Assembly (NCBI GenBank): GCA_963723495.1
Contig: CAVRQR010000002.1
Span: 1 to 64,000, forward strand
Direction: 5' to 3'
Origin: Gp6-AA40 sp963723495
GTDB lineage: Bacteria; Acidobacteriota; Vicinamibacteria; Vicinamibacterales; UBA2999
DNA: 64,000 bases
Part shown: positions 49,523 through 58,742 of the stretch, in pieces
Layout of the letters: each line of letters begins with the position of its first letter
How positions within the stretch are numbered: position 1 is the stretch's first letter
Notes under the pieces: generated by a model
What the model was told of the DNA's origin: nothing
Databases searched by the model: none
What the model saw: only the letters and a program-made list of their open reading frames with translations
Made by a program: the position numbers and the translations under genes

Positions 49523-51025
49523 TCAAAACCGCACTCCCGCCATGAACGTGGCGCCCGCATTGTCGCTATTCAGCGGAAAGCCCACGGTCAGGAAAGAGTT
49601 GTCGCTGTGAATGCCGAAGCCAGTCGAATAGCGGACCGTCGAATTCGTGTTCCGGTCCCAGACCGACCCGGCATCGAAGAACACGCCGACGTGCCACAGC
49701 CGATACTCGACCGACGAATGAAACATGCGCTCGCCGCCGAGCGGTGCGATGTCGTACTTGTCCCAGCCGCGCAGCGTCAGTGAATTGCCCAGCGAAAAGC
49801 GCTCGAAGAGTGGCGCATCGCCGCTGATGTAGCCGAGCGAGAGCGACGCGAGCACCGTGCTGCGCCGATGCTCGAACTGATAACGTGCCTGCCCCAGGTG
49901 CCGCTTGTAGACGAGATCGCTGCCGAGCCCGTCGACTGCTGCCCGCAGCTGATAGCTCGCCTCCGCGCTCTGATCGGTGCCGTCGTTCGATTCCCAGCGA
50001 TGGTCGGCGCTTATACCGGCCACCCACGCGTTGGCCATCTGCGAACTCGGCGAGTTGCTGAGCGACTCCAGCTCGGTGATGCTCACGCCGCCGTTGACTC
50101 GAACGCTTGGATTGAACGCGAACGTCGCCATCGGCTCGACGGTCAGTCGATTCCGATACAGTTCAGGGATGCCGGGGCTGGACGCAATCGCGGAGAGCGT
50201 CGCGTCCTCCCACGTCTGGTTGTAACGGGAGAACTCCAGCCTGCCACCCAGTCTCTCGGTGCCGATCATCCGGCTCTCGAACGCGAGCCGGAACCCGGAA
50301 TACTCCTCGATCAGATCGTCGATATCGTTGAACGCGACGCCGGCGGTGAACCGATGCCGGCTGCGCGAGCTAGACATCGGGATGTCGAGCACACCGCTCC
50401 AGCCCTGCTGGGCGTGATACACCAGCTTCGATCGGGGAGCGACGAACGGAATCCACGGCTGTTCGAACACCTCGAAGACGACGCGGATTCTGCCCGTTTG
50501 CGATCCCTTTGAGATCTTGCGGGTCACGTCACGGCGGGGCAGTTCGCTCTCGAGGCGATCCCTGAGCTGATCGGCTTCTTCCGTGTCGAGCCGCTTGCCG
50601 ACGAGCTTTTGCAGATCGTCGCGGAGTTGCTGACTGACCTCGCTCGCAGGCCCTTCGAGCTCCACGCTTTCCACGATGTAGCGGGCGTTGATGTTCTCGG
50701 AGAGATCGGTGTCGTCGCTGATTCGCGCGACGAGGAAGACGACGTGGGCCTTGCCGTCGGGCCGAGCCACGCTCCGGACCGCCGCGACCATCTCAGGCTG
50801 TTCGCCTTCGATGCGGGAGACCAGCTGGTTGAGGCGCTCGCGACTGAGCGGCGCACCAACCAGCGAGTCCATCTCTTTTTGAAGTCCGGGGCTCAGGCTG
50901 TAGGGGGAAAAGCCTGACATCTCGACGGAGTCGACGATCGCGCCCTCGGGCGCGTCAGTTTCCTGGGCGTAGGCCACCGGCGAGAGGAGGCCGAGAACGG
51001 CAACCAGCAACGCGAGTCTTTTCAT
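49523..51025 (-). CDS. BamA/TamA-family outer-membrane barrel protein
   Basis: 500 residues from the ATG at 51025, the start of a good signal peptide (MKRLALLVAVLGLLSPVAYA); a frame-compatible ATG at 51055 is less likely. Two POTRA-like domains (IVDSVEMSGFSPYSLSPGLQ; YIVESVELEGPASEVSQQLR) are followed by a 16-strand-type surface-antigen barrel with alternating aromatics (RLEFSRYNQTW; LRGWDKYDIAPLGGERMFHS, where R-G-W matches the conserved lid-loop VRGF/Y motif) and a C-terminal Phe (MAGVRF) for insertion by BAM. Two POTRAs suit a TamA-like or substrate-specific Omp85, not the main BamA. First gene of the four-gene cluster. Confidence 0.85.
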   Translation of the reverse strand: MKRLALLVAVLGLLSPVAYAQETDAPEGAIVDSVEMSGFSPYSLSPGLQKEMDSLVGAPLSRERLNQLVSRIEGEQPEMVAAVRSVARPDGKAHVVFLVARISDDTDLSENINARYIVESVELEGPASEVSQQLRDDLQKLVGKRLDTEEADQLRDRLESELPRRDVTRKISKGSQTGRIRVVFEVFEQPWIPFVAPRSKLVYHAQQGWSGVLDIPMSSSRSRHRFTAGVAFNDIDDLIEEYSGFRLAFESRMIGTERLGGRLEFSRYNQTWEDATLSAIASSPGIPELYRNRLTVEPMATFAFNPSVRVNGGVSITELESLSNSPSSQMANAWVAGISADHRWESNDGTDQSAEASYQLRAAVDGLGSDLVYKRHLGQARYQFEHRRSTVLASLSLGYISGDAPLFERFSLGNSLTLRGWDKYDIAPLGGERMFHSSVEYRLWHVGVFFDAGSVWDRNTNSTVRYSTGFGIHSDNSFLTVGFPLNSDNAGATFMAGVRF

Positions 51026-51096
51026 GTCGCCACGCCGAGGCAAGCCGCGCGCCATTGTACAAGTTGCTGATGATGAAGGAGATGACGTGCGAAAAC

Positions 51097-51135
51097 GTGT
51101 GACTCACTTTCACACGGTGTGAAGGTGTGTCACAC
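51097..51135. repeat. 39-nt near-perfect palindrome upstream of the barrel gene
   Basis: GTGTGACTCACTTTCACAC is followed by its near reverse complement GGTGTGAAGGTGTGTCACAC, with three mismatched pairs and a core TTCACACGGTGTGAA. It lies 72-110 nt upstream of the ATG at 51025, within the likely promoter of the barrel-DUF4390-ntrYX operon. The centre would suit a dimeric regulator, and the whole could form a cruciform or RNA hairpin. Binding protein unknown. Confidence 0.7.
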
Positions 51136-51171
51136 CCGGCCTCAGGGGAGGCGGATGGCCCAAGCGTGTTT

Positions 51172-51213
51172 GTTGGGAGTTGGATCTTGGAAGTTGGGAG
51201 TTGGGAGTTGACA
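51172..51213. repeat. GGGAGTT-type dispersed repeat, single arm
   Basis: Runs of TTGGGAGTTGGATCTTGGAA and TTGGGAGTTGGGAGTTGACA. It is the same motif as the paired arms at 55448-55519 and 57878-57950, but here only one arm is present, so it cannot fold on itself. Confidence 0.7.
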
Positions 51214-51231
51214 GCGCCGCCAGGCGGGCGT

Positions 51232-52231
51232 TCAGCACTGCACTCGATGAATCGCTCCCGGTCGTCCTCGTGCGCGCTCTGATGTGAGCAGCAGTGTGTT
51301 GTCGTCGAGAAAATCGATCGCTTCACCCTGCGGCTCTGCATCACCAAGAGAACATGGTCGTCCGAGATTACGCCAGCGGCTCTCGCCGCGTTCGGTCACC
51401 AGACTATAGAAGTACACCTCGTAGTACGTCCGAACGGCGAGCGTCATCCCATCAGGCGAGACGGCGGCGGACGTTACGAGACGCCCTGTCCGGCCCTCCG
51501 GTGCAATGCCGGTATTGCCGTTATAGCGCGCGGTGAGCGTTTCACCCGAGGCGAGCGCTCGTGTCGACGGTGTCGGCTGGAATGATGAAGAAATCGATCT
51601 TCCCCCTGCGCCCCTTGGAGATGATCGTGATGTCGCCGTTGGGGCGTACCCCAAGTGCTTCGGCATCGGTCGGCCCCTCCGCGTAGCGAAAGTTGAACGA
51701 CCGCGCGGTCACCGTGGGTGACGCATCGGGTCCCCCCACCTTCGGCTCGGCGACGATGTAGATCGTGACCTCGCGGCGAACCTCATTGTTGTCGCCGGTA
51801 TCGGCGATATAGAGACACGCGGACGGCTGCGGAGGCTCCGTCGTCGCGACAACACCGGAACAGGGACCTGACGAAATGTCCTCCCAATCACGCGCCATCG
51901 CGTTGGCAACGCTGACTTTCGCGAGCAATCGTCCGGAGATGTCGATGGCGTAGAGGTTGGGCCCGTCACCGGAATCGTTGTGCGACCAGAACACGCCGGG
52001 CTGAGTTCGACTGACGACGACCCCGGAGCTTTCCCGAAGCTCGTCCGGAACGGCACCGACTTCTTCGAGCACGCGTGCGGCGAACTCTTTCCCGTTCGCG
52101 AAATGTGCGGCCAGCGCGCGATGCGTCAGCCACCGCTCCACGCCCCACGATGCTGCCAGGCCAACGCTCCCGACGAGCAGGGCGAGAGCGATGACCGAAG
52201 TGGGCTTGGACACGGGAGTGCAAGAAATCAT
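51232..52231 (-). CDS. Secreted or membrane-anchored propeller-like protein, one frameshift
   Basis: About 330 residues joined over a break near 51560. An N-terminal hydrophobic segment (SVIALALLVGSVGLAASWG) is either a signal or anchor. The body has propeller-like strands: LRESSGVVVSRTQPGVFWSH, NDSGDGPNLYAIDISGRLLA, RDWEDISSGPC, SACLYIADTGDNNEVRREVT, ALGVRPNGDITIISKGRRGK, then after the break SPDGMTLAVRTYYEVYFYSL and EAIDFLDDNTLLLTSE. The D-S-G-D / D-T-G-D-N turns resemble calcium-binding loops. I recognise the type from Acidobacteria but no defined family, so no function is given. Confidence 0.6.
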
Positions 52232-52273
52232 ACGAGAGCCGCGCGCGTTTCGCTAACGCCAGCACGCCAATCC

Positions 52274-52302
52274 TTGACTATCCCGACCGAAGGGCGTAAA
52301 AG
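52274..52302 (+). promoter_or_regulatory. Putative sigma-70 promoter of the TonB receptor
   Basis: TTGACT (52274-52279) and TAAAAG (52297-52302) are spaced by 17 nt, about 100 nt before the receptor ATG. The region 52232-52403 is divergent, so it also serves the propeller gene. Confidence 0.45.
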
Positions 52303-52403
52303 CGGCACAACCATCTAGGGCTCGGCGTTCTCGCGGACATCGGTTCACGCGCGCAACCCAGCGTCACTGGTCATCAGTCATTGCTGGAGGGAAGGAGATC
52401 GAC

Positions 52404-55400
52404 ATGCGCCGACTGACTCGCGCGGTAGTGGTCCTGACGTGTCTGGTGGTTCCCTCCTGGTCTTCCGCTCAATCGTCGATTACAGGTGTCGTCAGGGATC
52501 CGTCAGGGGCAGTACTGCCTGGCGTCTCCGTGGAAGCTGCGAGCGACGTGCTCATCGAAAAGGTGCGTTCGGCCGTCACCGACGAAACCGGTCAGTATCG
52601 GATCCTCGAACTGCGACCCGGCACCTACACCGTCACCTTCACGCTGACCGGCTTCAGCACCGTGAAGCGTGCAGAACTGGAGCTCCCCGCGGACTTCGTG
52701 TCTACGGTCAACGTCGAGATGCGGCTGGGCACACTCGAAGAAACGGTCACCGTGACCGGTGAGAGCCCGATCGTCGACGTCCAGAGCGCGCGGCGACGCC
52801 GGACGCTCGACGAGACCCTGATCGAGTCGATTCCCACCGCGCAGGGGTACGCGGCGGTCATGGTCTTGATGCCGTCGATGGTTCAAAGCAACGGCGGCAA
52901 TAACAATGTCCTGCTGAGCCCTGGGATGATTGTCTTCGGCGGGCGCGGCGGACGCGGCAACGAAGGCGTTGCACAGACGGACGGGATCGGCACCGGCGCC
53001 GCGATCAACGGTGGCGGCGTCTCCGGCTACGGCCGGCTCGATACCACCGAGGAAGTCGTGCTCACCTCCAGCGGCGGACTCGGCGACGTCGAGGTCGGAG
53101 GCCCGATCGTCAACCTGATCCCGCGCAATGGCAGCAACCGGTTCGAGAATCGCTTCCAGGCGTCAGGCCTGAGTGGCGGTATGCAAGGCGACAACTTCAC
53201 GCAGGAGTTGATAGACGCCGGGCTGCGAACGCCGGCGAAGACGAACTACCAGTGGGATTCCAGCCTGATGAACAGCGGTCCGATCATGCAGGACCGGTTC
53301 TGGTTCTTTTACGCGACCAGGTACTCGGGAAGCGGGAACGATCTTCCGGGCATCTTCTACAACAAGAACGCCGGCGACATCACCAAGTGGACCTACGATC
53401 CGGACTTCGATCGCCCTGCGAACAACAGCTCGTCGGGAACGATCACTCCGACGCTTCGGCTGACAGCGCAACTCAGTCGCAGCACGCAGGTGGGAGTCTT
53501 TGTCGACGGGGGAGCGTTCAGACTCAGTGATTACCCGCAAATTGGCCAGGTCGGGGCAGTCCCGCTGGCTACGCCGGAGACCGGCACTGTCGGTGGAAGC
53601 GGACGCTCTCCGATGTTCCAGTACAAGTGGACCTGGACCGCCACGAGCAAGCTTCTGCTGGACGCGAGCTACGGGTCGTACCACCAGGATTGGAACGGGC
53701 GCGAGGTGCCCGGCAACAATCGCGACCTGATTCGCATGACGGAACAGTGCACCGCCGGCTGCGCGAACAACGGCGGCGGCGTCCCGGGCCTGGTCTATCG
53801 CGCGCAGGTGTGGAACCCCGACTACATGGAGCCGAACCGCTGGCAGGCGGCGGCGACCTACGTCACCGGCGCACACAACATGAAGGTCGGCTATCAAGGC
53901 GTGTTCCACTGGCAAAAGACTCACCCCCACGGCAACAACTACAACCTCGACTACCGGGTCAACAACGGCGTGCCGAACCAGCTCACTCAGTTCGCGCGGC
54001 CGTACTTCACCGACTCGCGCGTGCGATACGACGCCCTGTACGCACAGGACCAGTGGACTCGCGGAAAGCTCACCGTCCAGGGAGCCATCCGCTACGACCA
54101 CGCCTGGAGCTACTATCCCGAGCAGCAGATCGGGCCGACCCAATTTATTCCGGAGGCGCTCGTCTTTCCGGAGTCCAAAGGGGTGATCGGCTATCACGAC
54201 ATCAACCCGCGGTTCGGTCTCGCCTATGACGTGTTCGGCAACGGGAAGACCGCGTTGAAGTTCAACACCGGCCGCTACCTGGAAGCTGCGGTCAACGGCA
54301 ACGGGAACTACTCGGCCTTGCAGCCGAGCAACCGGGTCCCCACGAGCGTGACGCGCGCGTGGACCGACGCCAACGGAAACTTCCAGCCAGACTGCGACCT
54401 GCTGAATGGCGAGGCGCAGGATCTCCGGGCGAGGGGCGGCGACAGCTGCGGGCGGTGGAGCAACCTGAACTTCGGGAAGAAGGACGTGTACAGCCTCTCC
54501 TATGACGAGGCGATCCTCCAGGGCTGGTCCAACCGGCCGTCCGACTGGCAGATCGGTGTGACGGCCCAGCACGAATTGTTTCCGCGCATCTCGATGGAAG
54601 TGAGCTATCTGCGCCGCTGGCTGCAGAACTTCACCGTGACCGACAATCTGGCGGTGACTCCCGCCGACTTCACGCAGTTCAACGTGGTGGCCCCGCTCGA
54701 TCCGCGGCTTCCCGGCGGGGGCGGTTACACCGTTGGCCCGATCTACAACGTCAACCCCGACAAGTTCGGGCTTACCGACGACTACCGCACCTATTCACCC
54801 GCCTACGGCAACGTGTCCCAGGTCTACAACGGCGTAGACATATCCGTGAACGCGCGCCTGCGGAACGGCCTGCAGGTGCAGGCGGGAACGAGCACCGGAC
54901 AGACGGTCGTCGATGCCTGTGAGGTGCGGGACAAACTGCCGGAGCAGGTGTCGAGCGGTGCGGCGTCCGCCGGGGGCATTCCGTACAACCCGACGAACCC
55001 GTTCTGTCACATCGCGCCCGGCATCACGACCAGGTTTACCTCCGCCGGCTCGTACATTGTTCCCAAGCTCGACGTGCAGGTGGCCTTCACGCTGACCAGC
55101 AGCCCAGGGGTGCCGCTCGAGGCGAACTGGAACATACCCAACGCGGTCGCCCGGCAATGGCTCGGGCGTGATTTGGCGGGCGGCGCGCCCAACCTCGCCG
55201 TGAACCTGCTGGCACCCGACCAGATGCGGAGCGATCGAATCAACATCCTCGACTTCCGGATCGGGAAGGTGATGCGCTTCGGCGGGCAGCGCGCGCTCTT
55301 CGCGCTCGATCTTTTCAACGCGCTCAACCTCGACACCGTGCTGGTCAACAACTTCACGTACGCTCCGCAGGGTCAATGGCTGGTTCCGCAGGAGGTGCTG

Positions 55401-55442
55401 ACGGCGCGCACGGCGAAGATCACCGTGCAGTACGACTTCTAA
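52404..55442 (+). CDS. Oar-like TonB-dependent receptor, complete
   Basis: 1,012 residues, intact, with GGAAGGAGAT just before the ATG. Signal peptide MRRLTRAVVVLTCLVVPSWS. Carboxypeptidase-regulatory fold: SSITGVVRDPSGAVLPGVSV, PGTYTVTFTLTGFSTVKR. Plug: TVTGESPIVDVQSARRR, LDETLIESIPTAQGYAAVMV and IVNLIPRNGSNRFENRF. A glycine/asparagine-rich loop (NGGNNNVLLSPGMIVFGG) sits in the plug. The barrel ends LDLFNALNLDTVLVNN and finally VQYDF with a terminal Phe for BAM insertion. The D-L-F-N-L/A-L-N motif near the end is typical of Oar proteins. Ligand unknown. The convergent secreted hydrolase genes next door suggest that it takes up their products, but that is inference. Confidence 0.92.
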   Translation: MRRLTRAVVVLTCLVVPSWSSAQSSITGVVRDPSGAVLPGVSVEAASDVLIEKVRSAVTDETGQYRILELRPGTYTVTFTLTGFSTVKRAELELPADFVSTVNVEMRLGTLEETVTVTGESPIVDVQSARRRRTLDETLIESIPTAQGYAAVMVLMPSMVQSNGGNNNVLLSPGMIVFGGRGGRGNEGVAQTDGIGTGAAINGGGVSGYGRLDTTEEVVLTSSGGLGDVEVGGPIVNLIPRNGSNRFENRFQASGLSGGMQGDNFTQELIDAGLRTPAKTNYQWDSSLMNSGPIMQDRFWFFYATRYSGSGNDLPGIFYNKNAGDITKWTYDPDFDRPANNSSSGTITPTLRLTAQLSRSTQVGVFVDGGAFRLSDYPQIGQVGAVPLATPETGTVGGSGRSPMFQYKWTWTATSKLLLDASYGSYHQDWNGREVPGNNRDLIRMTEQCTAGCANNGGGVPGLVYRAQVWNPDYMEPNRWQAAATYVTGAHNMKVGYQGVFHWQKTHPHGNNYNLDYRVNNGVPNQLTQFARPYFTDSRVRYDALYAQDQWTRGKLTVQGAIRYDHAWSYYPEQQIGPTQFIPEALVFPESKGVIGYHDINPRFGLAYDVFGNGKTALKFNTGRYLEAAVNGNGNYSALQPSNRVPTSVTRAWTDANGNFQPDCDLLNGEAQDLRARGGDSCGRWSNLNFGKKDVYSLSYDEAILQGWSNRPSDWQIGVTAQHELFPRISMEVSYLRRWLQNFTVTDNLAVTPADFTQFNVVAPLDPRLPGGGGYTVGPIYNVNPDKFGLTDDYRTYSPAYGNVSQVYNGVDISVNARLRNGLQVQAGTSTGQTVVDACEVRDKLPEQVSSGAASAGGIPYNPTNPFCHIAPGITTRFTSAGSYIVPKLDVQVAFTLTSSPGVPLEANWNIPNAVARQWLGRDLAGGAPNLAVNLLAPDQMRSDRINILDFRIGKVMRFGGQRALFALDLFNALNLDTVLVNNFTYAPQGQWLVPQEVLTARTAKITVQYDF

Positions 55443-55447
55443 AAGCA

Positions 55448-55519
55448 TCAACTCCCAATTTCCAACCTCCAACTCCCAGAGAACGTTTTGGGAGTTGGGA
55501 GTTGGAGATTGGGAGTTGA
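55448..55519. repeat. Paired GGGAGTT-type inverted repeat between convergent genes
   Basis: Arms at 55448-55478 and 55489-55519 (31 nt each) are complementary at 28 positions around a 10-nt loop. It begins 6 nt after the receptor stop and ends 8 nt before the hydrolase stop. The stem may act as a bidirectional terminator, although no clear T-tract follows. The same family occurs at 57878-57950 and, as a single arm, at 51172-51213. Confidence 0.8.
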
Positions 55520-55526
55520 CAGTTCT

Positions 55527-57845
55527 CTACAATCGGGCCGTCGAGTTACTGGGCGGGACGCGCTGTTCGATCCACCCGCGGACGACCTCGAACACTTGCT
55601 TCCGGTTGTTCTCGAACATCGCGAAGTGACTGTTCCCGAGGATGCCGCGATCCTTGAGCTCGATCAGCTCCGCCCTGGCCCCGGACTGCGTCAGCGCATC
55701 GAGGATCGGACGACCATCGCGTCCGCCTCTCTCCGCCAGGAAGTACATGATCGGCATGTTCTTGAGATTCGGCAGCGGCGTACCCGCTGTACCGCCTTGT
55801 CCGACGAGCGGCGCCGTTGCGCCCTCGAACGAAACGACCGCCTTCACGAGATTCGGACGCTCGTTAGCGACCAGCCATCCGAATGGCCCGCCCGCCGAGT
55901 GCGTCATGATGATCGACGGACCGATGCGGTCAATGAGCTCCGCACCGTACTGACGCCACAACGTCTGCGCGAGCTGGGCATCGCGTGGCGCTGAATTCGC
56001 CGCCGCCACCAGTTGATCGACGAGCGGATCGCCGACATCGCCCGTCGTTCCCGGCCACTGCTTGTTCGGCGTGCGCGCCGAGGTCACCGAGTCGCGCGTG
56101 AGCAGGTCGTAGGTCACAAGCGGTCCCATCTCTCCGAGCGCGTCGGGATGGTAGAGCGAGCGGCCGTGGCCTGGTCGGTCGACCAGGTAGACCGCGTAGC
56201 CTGCCTGCACGAAGTGGTGAGCCCAGCCCGACATCCCGCCCAGGCCGAAATAGTGAACCATCTGGCCGCCGCCGCCGTGTACGAGCACGACCGGCAAGGG
56301 ATGACGCCGCTGCGCCGGTTCGAGGAACTGCACGAACATCGGCGCGGTGTGGATCGTGCCGTACGGCATCTTCTTCGTGTTCGATGTGCCGACCCAGAAG
56401 ATGCCGGTGTCCGCGAGCTTCAGGGCGAGTGAGTCGTTGCCGGCACGTCGCGCCGGCGCTTGATTGTTGCTGCCGGTCACGTTCTTGTGCATCCAGTCGA
56501 TGAGAGGCTGCAGCACCTGGCGGCTGTTCTTCTCCATCATCATCGCGTGACCGTTGCCGTTAATCGCGAGCGCGCCCCAGCGAAGCTCCTCAGCCTGCAC
56601 GCCGGCCTGCTTCAGGAACGCCACTGTCCCCGGGCTTCCCGGCGACGCAAACGACGCGTCTGCCGTCGCTACGAGAACTTTCGTGTTCTTCAGGTTCGGC
56701 AACTTACGTGCGGGCTCTTCCTGGAGGAAGTAGCCGGCCACACCTGACTCGGGGTTGGCGACCCACTTCGCCTTGATCTCTGACGGGTCGTTGATCGGCG
56801 GATCGTAGGTGACGGGGATCGACGAGAGGCCCCAGCGGTTGCCGAAGCCGAACGCACCGCCACCGGCGCCTTCGATGATGATGGTCGCTTTCACCAGGTT
56901 CGGTCGCGCTTCCGCGACCAGCAGACCGAAAGGACCGCCCGCCGAGTGCGTCATGATGATCGCGGGCCCGATCTTGTCGAGCAGATCGGCGCCGGCTTGA
57001 CGCCACGTGAGATGTTGCAGGTTGAGCGGACCGGCCGGTTGCTGATTCGATGGAGCCGGCGGACCTGCGGGTGCTGCACCACGCCCTCCGCCTTGGCCGC
57101 CACCGCCGCCTGGGCCCGCGCCGGGCGCACCGCCGCGCCCTGCAGCCGGCGCCTGCACAACGTAGCTGCCGCCCATGCCCGCCGTCAGGCGACCGAGGTC
57201 ATCGGATCCGACGTTCCCGGGTCCCGGCCATTGGCTGTGATTCTTCTGATACTCGTTCGGCGGGTTGGCCGGGTTCGCACTCGGCGGCGTGAAGCGACCG
57301 GCGATGCTCTCGAGCGTGAGCGCCTGCGCCGGGAATCCGCCGTGCAATTCGGGATGCAGCGGCGACCGCCCGTGACCGGGCCGATCGACGACGTAGACCT
57401 TGAAGCCTTCCTGAACGAGGTACTGGAACCAGCCTGGACGTCCGTCCGGAGTGCCGAGCCAGTCAGTGCCCTGACCTCCGCCGCCATGCACCAGCACGAC
57501 GGGGAATGGATGCCGCACCTGGGCGGGAATCATGTACTCGACGTACATCTGCTGCCCGCCCACGAACGCACCGCGCGCCGTCTCGGCACGCTTCAGGTTG
57601 ACCCACATGTAGCTCCACTCGGCGACGTCGAGCGGGATCTTCGTTGATGCTGCGGCCGTCTGTTGCGCGAGGCCTGCGGCTTCGGCAGACGTGGCCAATG
57701 GCCCCAGTGCCGCGGCGGCGGCACCAGCAACGCCCATCGCCGTTGCCCGTCGCATGAAGTCGCGACGACTGACGTGACCGGCAGCGAAGTTCTCGTACAG
57801 GTCTTTCAGCTGTTGCTCGATCTGGACGTCATTGTGTTGGCGCAT
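55527..57845 (-). CDS. Tat-exported tandem alpha/beta hydrolase
   Basis: 772 residues, intact. A Tat signal (SRRDFMRRATAMGVAGAAAA) lies at about residues 24-60. Two alpha/beta hydrolase domains follow in tandem, joined by a Gly/Ala/Pro-rich insert in the first domain (about residues 215-260). Each has the oxyanion stretch VVLVHGGGGQ, YVVDRPGHGRS or YLVDRPGHGRS, and an identical nucleophile elbow IIMTHSAGGPFG. Acid and His positions appear as VLVATADASF plus NGNGHAMMMEKN in the first domain and a GNSHFAMFENN His in the second. Both units therefore look catalytically competent. The protein is folded before export and acts in the periplasm or outside. Ester substrate unknown. It starts an apparent minus-strand operon with the genes at 57959 and 58743 upstream. 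Confidence 0.9.
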   Translation of the reverse strand: MRQHNDVQIEQQLKDLYENFAAGHVSRRDFMRRATAMGVAGAAAAALGPLATSAEAAGLAQQTAAASTKIPLDVAEWSYMWVNLKRAETARGAFVGGQQMYVEYMIPAQVRHPFPVVLVHGGGGQGTDWLGTPDGRPGWFQYLVQEGFKVYVVDRPGHGRSPLHPELHGGFPAQALTLESIAGRFTPPSANPANPPNEYQKNHSQWPGPGNVGSDDLGRLTAGMGGSYVVQAPAAGRGGAPGAGPGGGGGQGGGRGAAPAGPPAPSNQQPAGPLNLQHLTWRQAGADLLDKIGPAIIMTHSAGGPFGLLVAEARPNLVKATIIIEGAGGGAFGFGNRWGLSSIPVTYDPPINDPSEIKAKWVANPESGVAGYFLQEEPARKLPNLKNTKVLVATADASFASPGSPGTVAFLKQAGVQAEELRWGALAINGNGHAMMMEKNSRQVLQPLIDWMHKNVTGSNNQAPARRAGNDSLALKLADTGIFWVGTSNTKKMPYGTIHTAPMFVQFLEPAQRRHPLPVVLVHGGGGQMVHYFGLGGMSGWAHHFVQAGYAVYLVDRPGHGRSLYHPDALGEMGPLVTYDLLTRDSVTSARTPNKQWPGTTGDVGDPLVDQLVAAANSAPRDAQLAQTLWRQYGAELIDRIGPSIIMTHSAGGPFGWLVANERPNLVKAVVSFEGATAPLVGQGGTAGTPLPNLKNMPIMYFLAERGGRDGRPILDALTQSGARAELIELKDRGILGNSHFAMFENNRKQVFEVVRGWIEQRVPPSNSTARL

Positions 57846-57877
57846 TGTCGGAGCACCTCTGGGATTGGGCTACTGAA

Positions 57878-57950
57878 AACTCCCAACTCCAATTTCCAAC
57901 TCCCAAGCGACTTGGGTTCCTTGGGAATTGGTAGTTGGAGGTTGGGAGTT
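57878..57950. repeat. Paired GGGAGTT-type inverted repeat inside an operon
   Basis: Arms at 57878-57906 and 57921-57950 are largely complementary, with one or two bulges. It lies between the hydrolase ATG (57845) and the stop of the upstream gene (57959). As it separates two co-directional genes it may attenuate or stabilise the transcript. Confidence 0.75.
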
Positions 57951-57958
57951 GCCAGGTC

Positions 57959-58720
57959 TCAGGATTTGCAGGGCTTCGGGGCCCACTTGGCGCCGTCGGC
58001 TTCCTTCTTGAAGTGCGTGCTGGTGACGAAGTCCGTGTTCAGGTACTTCGAGTCGGAAACAATCGTGGTCACCGCGAACCATTCATCGCCGTTCGGTGCG
58101 GCGAAGCGATCGAAGTACTCCGTCATCGTCGCGTTCTCGCTGTAGGGCACACCGTTCTTCCGCAGCCACCCGGCACTCATCATTGTCGTGGTCGCCTTCA
58201 GGTTGCCGCGTCGCGGTCCGGGCGGCGGTCCGCCGCGACCACCTGCGCCGGCCACTTCCCATTCGGCGACTGAGTAACCTTGCAGCGACCGCTCCGCTGG
58301 CGGCTTGGCGTCGCCGAAGACCAGTCGACGCGTCTGCACGCCGGCATCGGTTTCGATCTTGAGCGTGCGGTCGTTTTCCCAACTGATGCGCACGCGCGTC
58401 GGGTTGCGCATCAGCCCCGCCGCGCCGTAGGCGAGGCACGAGCCGTCGGTCGCCGGATCCCACGAATTGCCGACCTTCTGCCCCTCGGCGTTGAGCGGCA
58501 CGCTGGCAAAGTCGCCCTTCGGCGGCGTCACCATTCGCCAGCGCCAATCTTCGTTCACGACTGACACCCAGTTGCCCGTCAGGTCAATCGGTGCGGCCGC
58601 CTGCGGCGTCTGCGGAGCCTGCGGCGGTCCACCGCCACGCTGCCCCTGTTGCGCCGTCAGCGCGATGCCCGAAGTAAGAATGACGACGGTGCCAATGAAG
58701 ACCCGGATGTACTTTTCCAC
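57959..58720 (-). CDS. Small secreted WEGDTLVV-related protein
   Basis: 253 residues, intact. Signal peptide MEKYIRVFIGTVVILTSGIA; a Gln/Gly/Pro-rich linker (QQGQRGGGPPQAPQTPQAA) precedes PIDLTGNWVSVVNEDWRWRM. The family signature is reduced (AEWEVAGAGG, with a Gly-rich insert), but the downstream block NLKATTTMMSAGWLRKNGVP and SENATMTEYF matches LKAGWIRRNGLL / TDQATMTERF in the next gene, so they are paralogues. No catalytic residues are recognised. It ends with a Cys-containing tail (WAPKPCKS). Probably periplasmic; co-transcribed with its neighbours (22-nt gap to 58743). Confidence 0.8.
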   Translation of the reverse strand: MEKYIRVFIGTVVILTSGIALTAQQGQRGGGPPQAPQTPQAAAPIDLTGNWVSVVNEDWRWRMVTPPKGDFASVPLNAEGQKVGNSWDPATDGSCLAYGAAGLMRNPTRVRISWENDRTLKIETDAGVQTRRLVFGDAKPPAERSLQGYSVAEWEVAGAGGRGGPPPGPRRGNLKATTTMMSAGWLRKNGVPYSENATMTEYFDRFAAPNGDEWFAVTTIVSDSKYLNTDFVTSTHFKKEADGAKWAPKPCKS

Positions 58721-58742
58721 CTACTTCTCCACTTTGAACGTC

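Noticed and set aside
53163..54572. Long minus-strand frame of 469 codons
   Set aside because: Antisense to the intact TonB receptor; a shadow of its codon usage.
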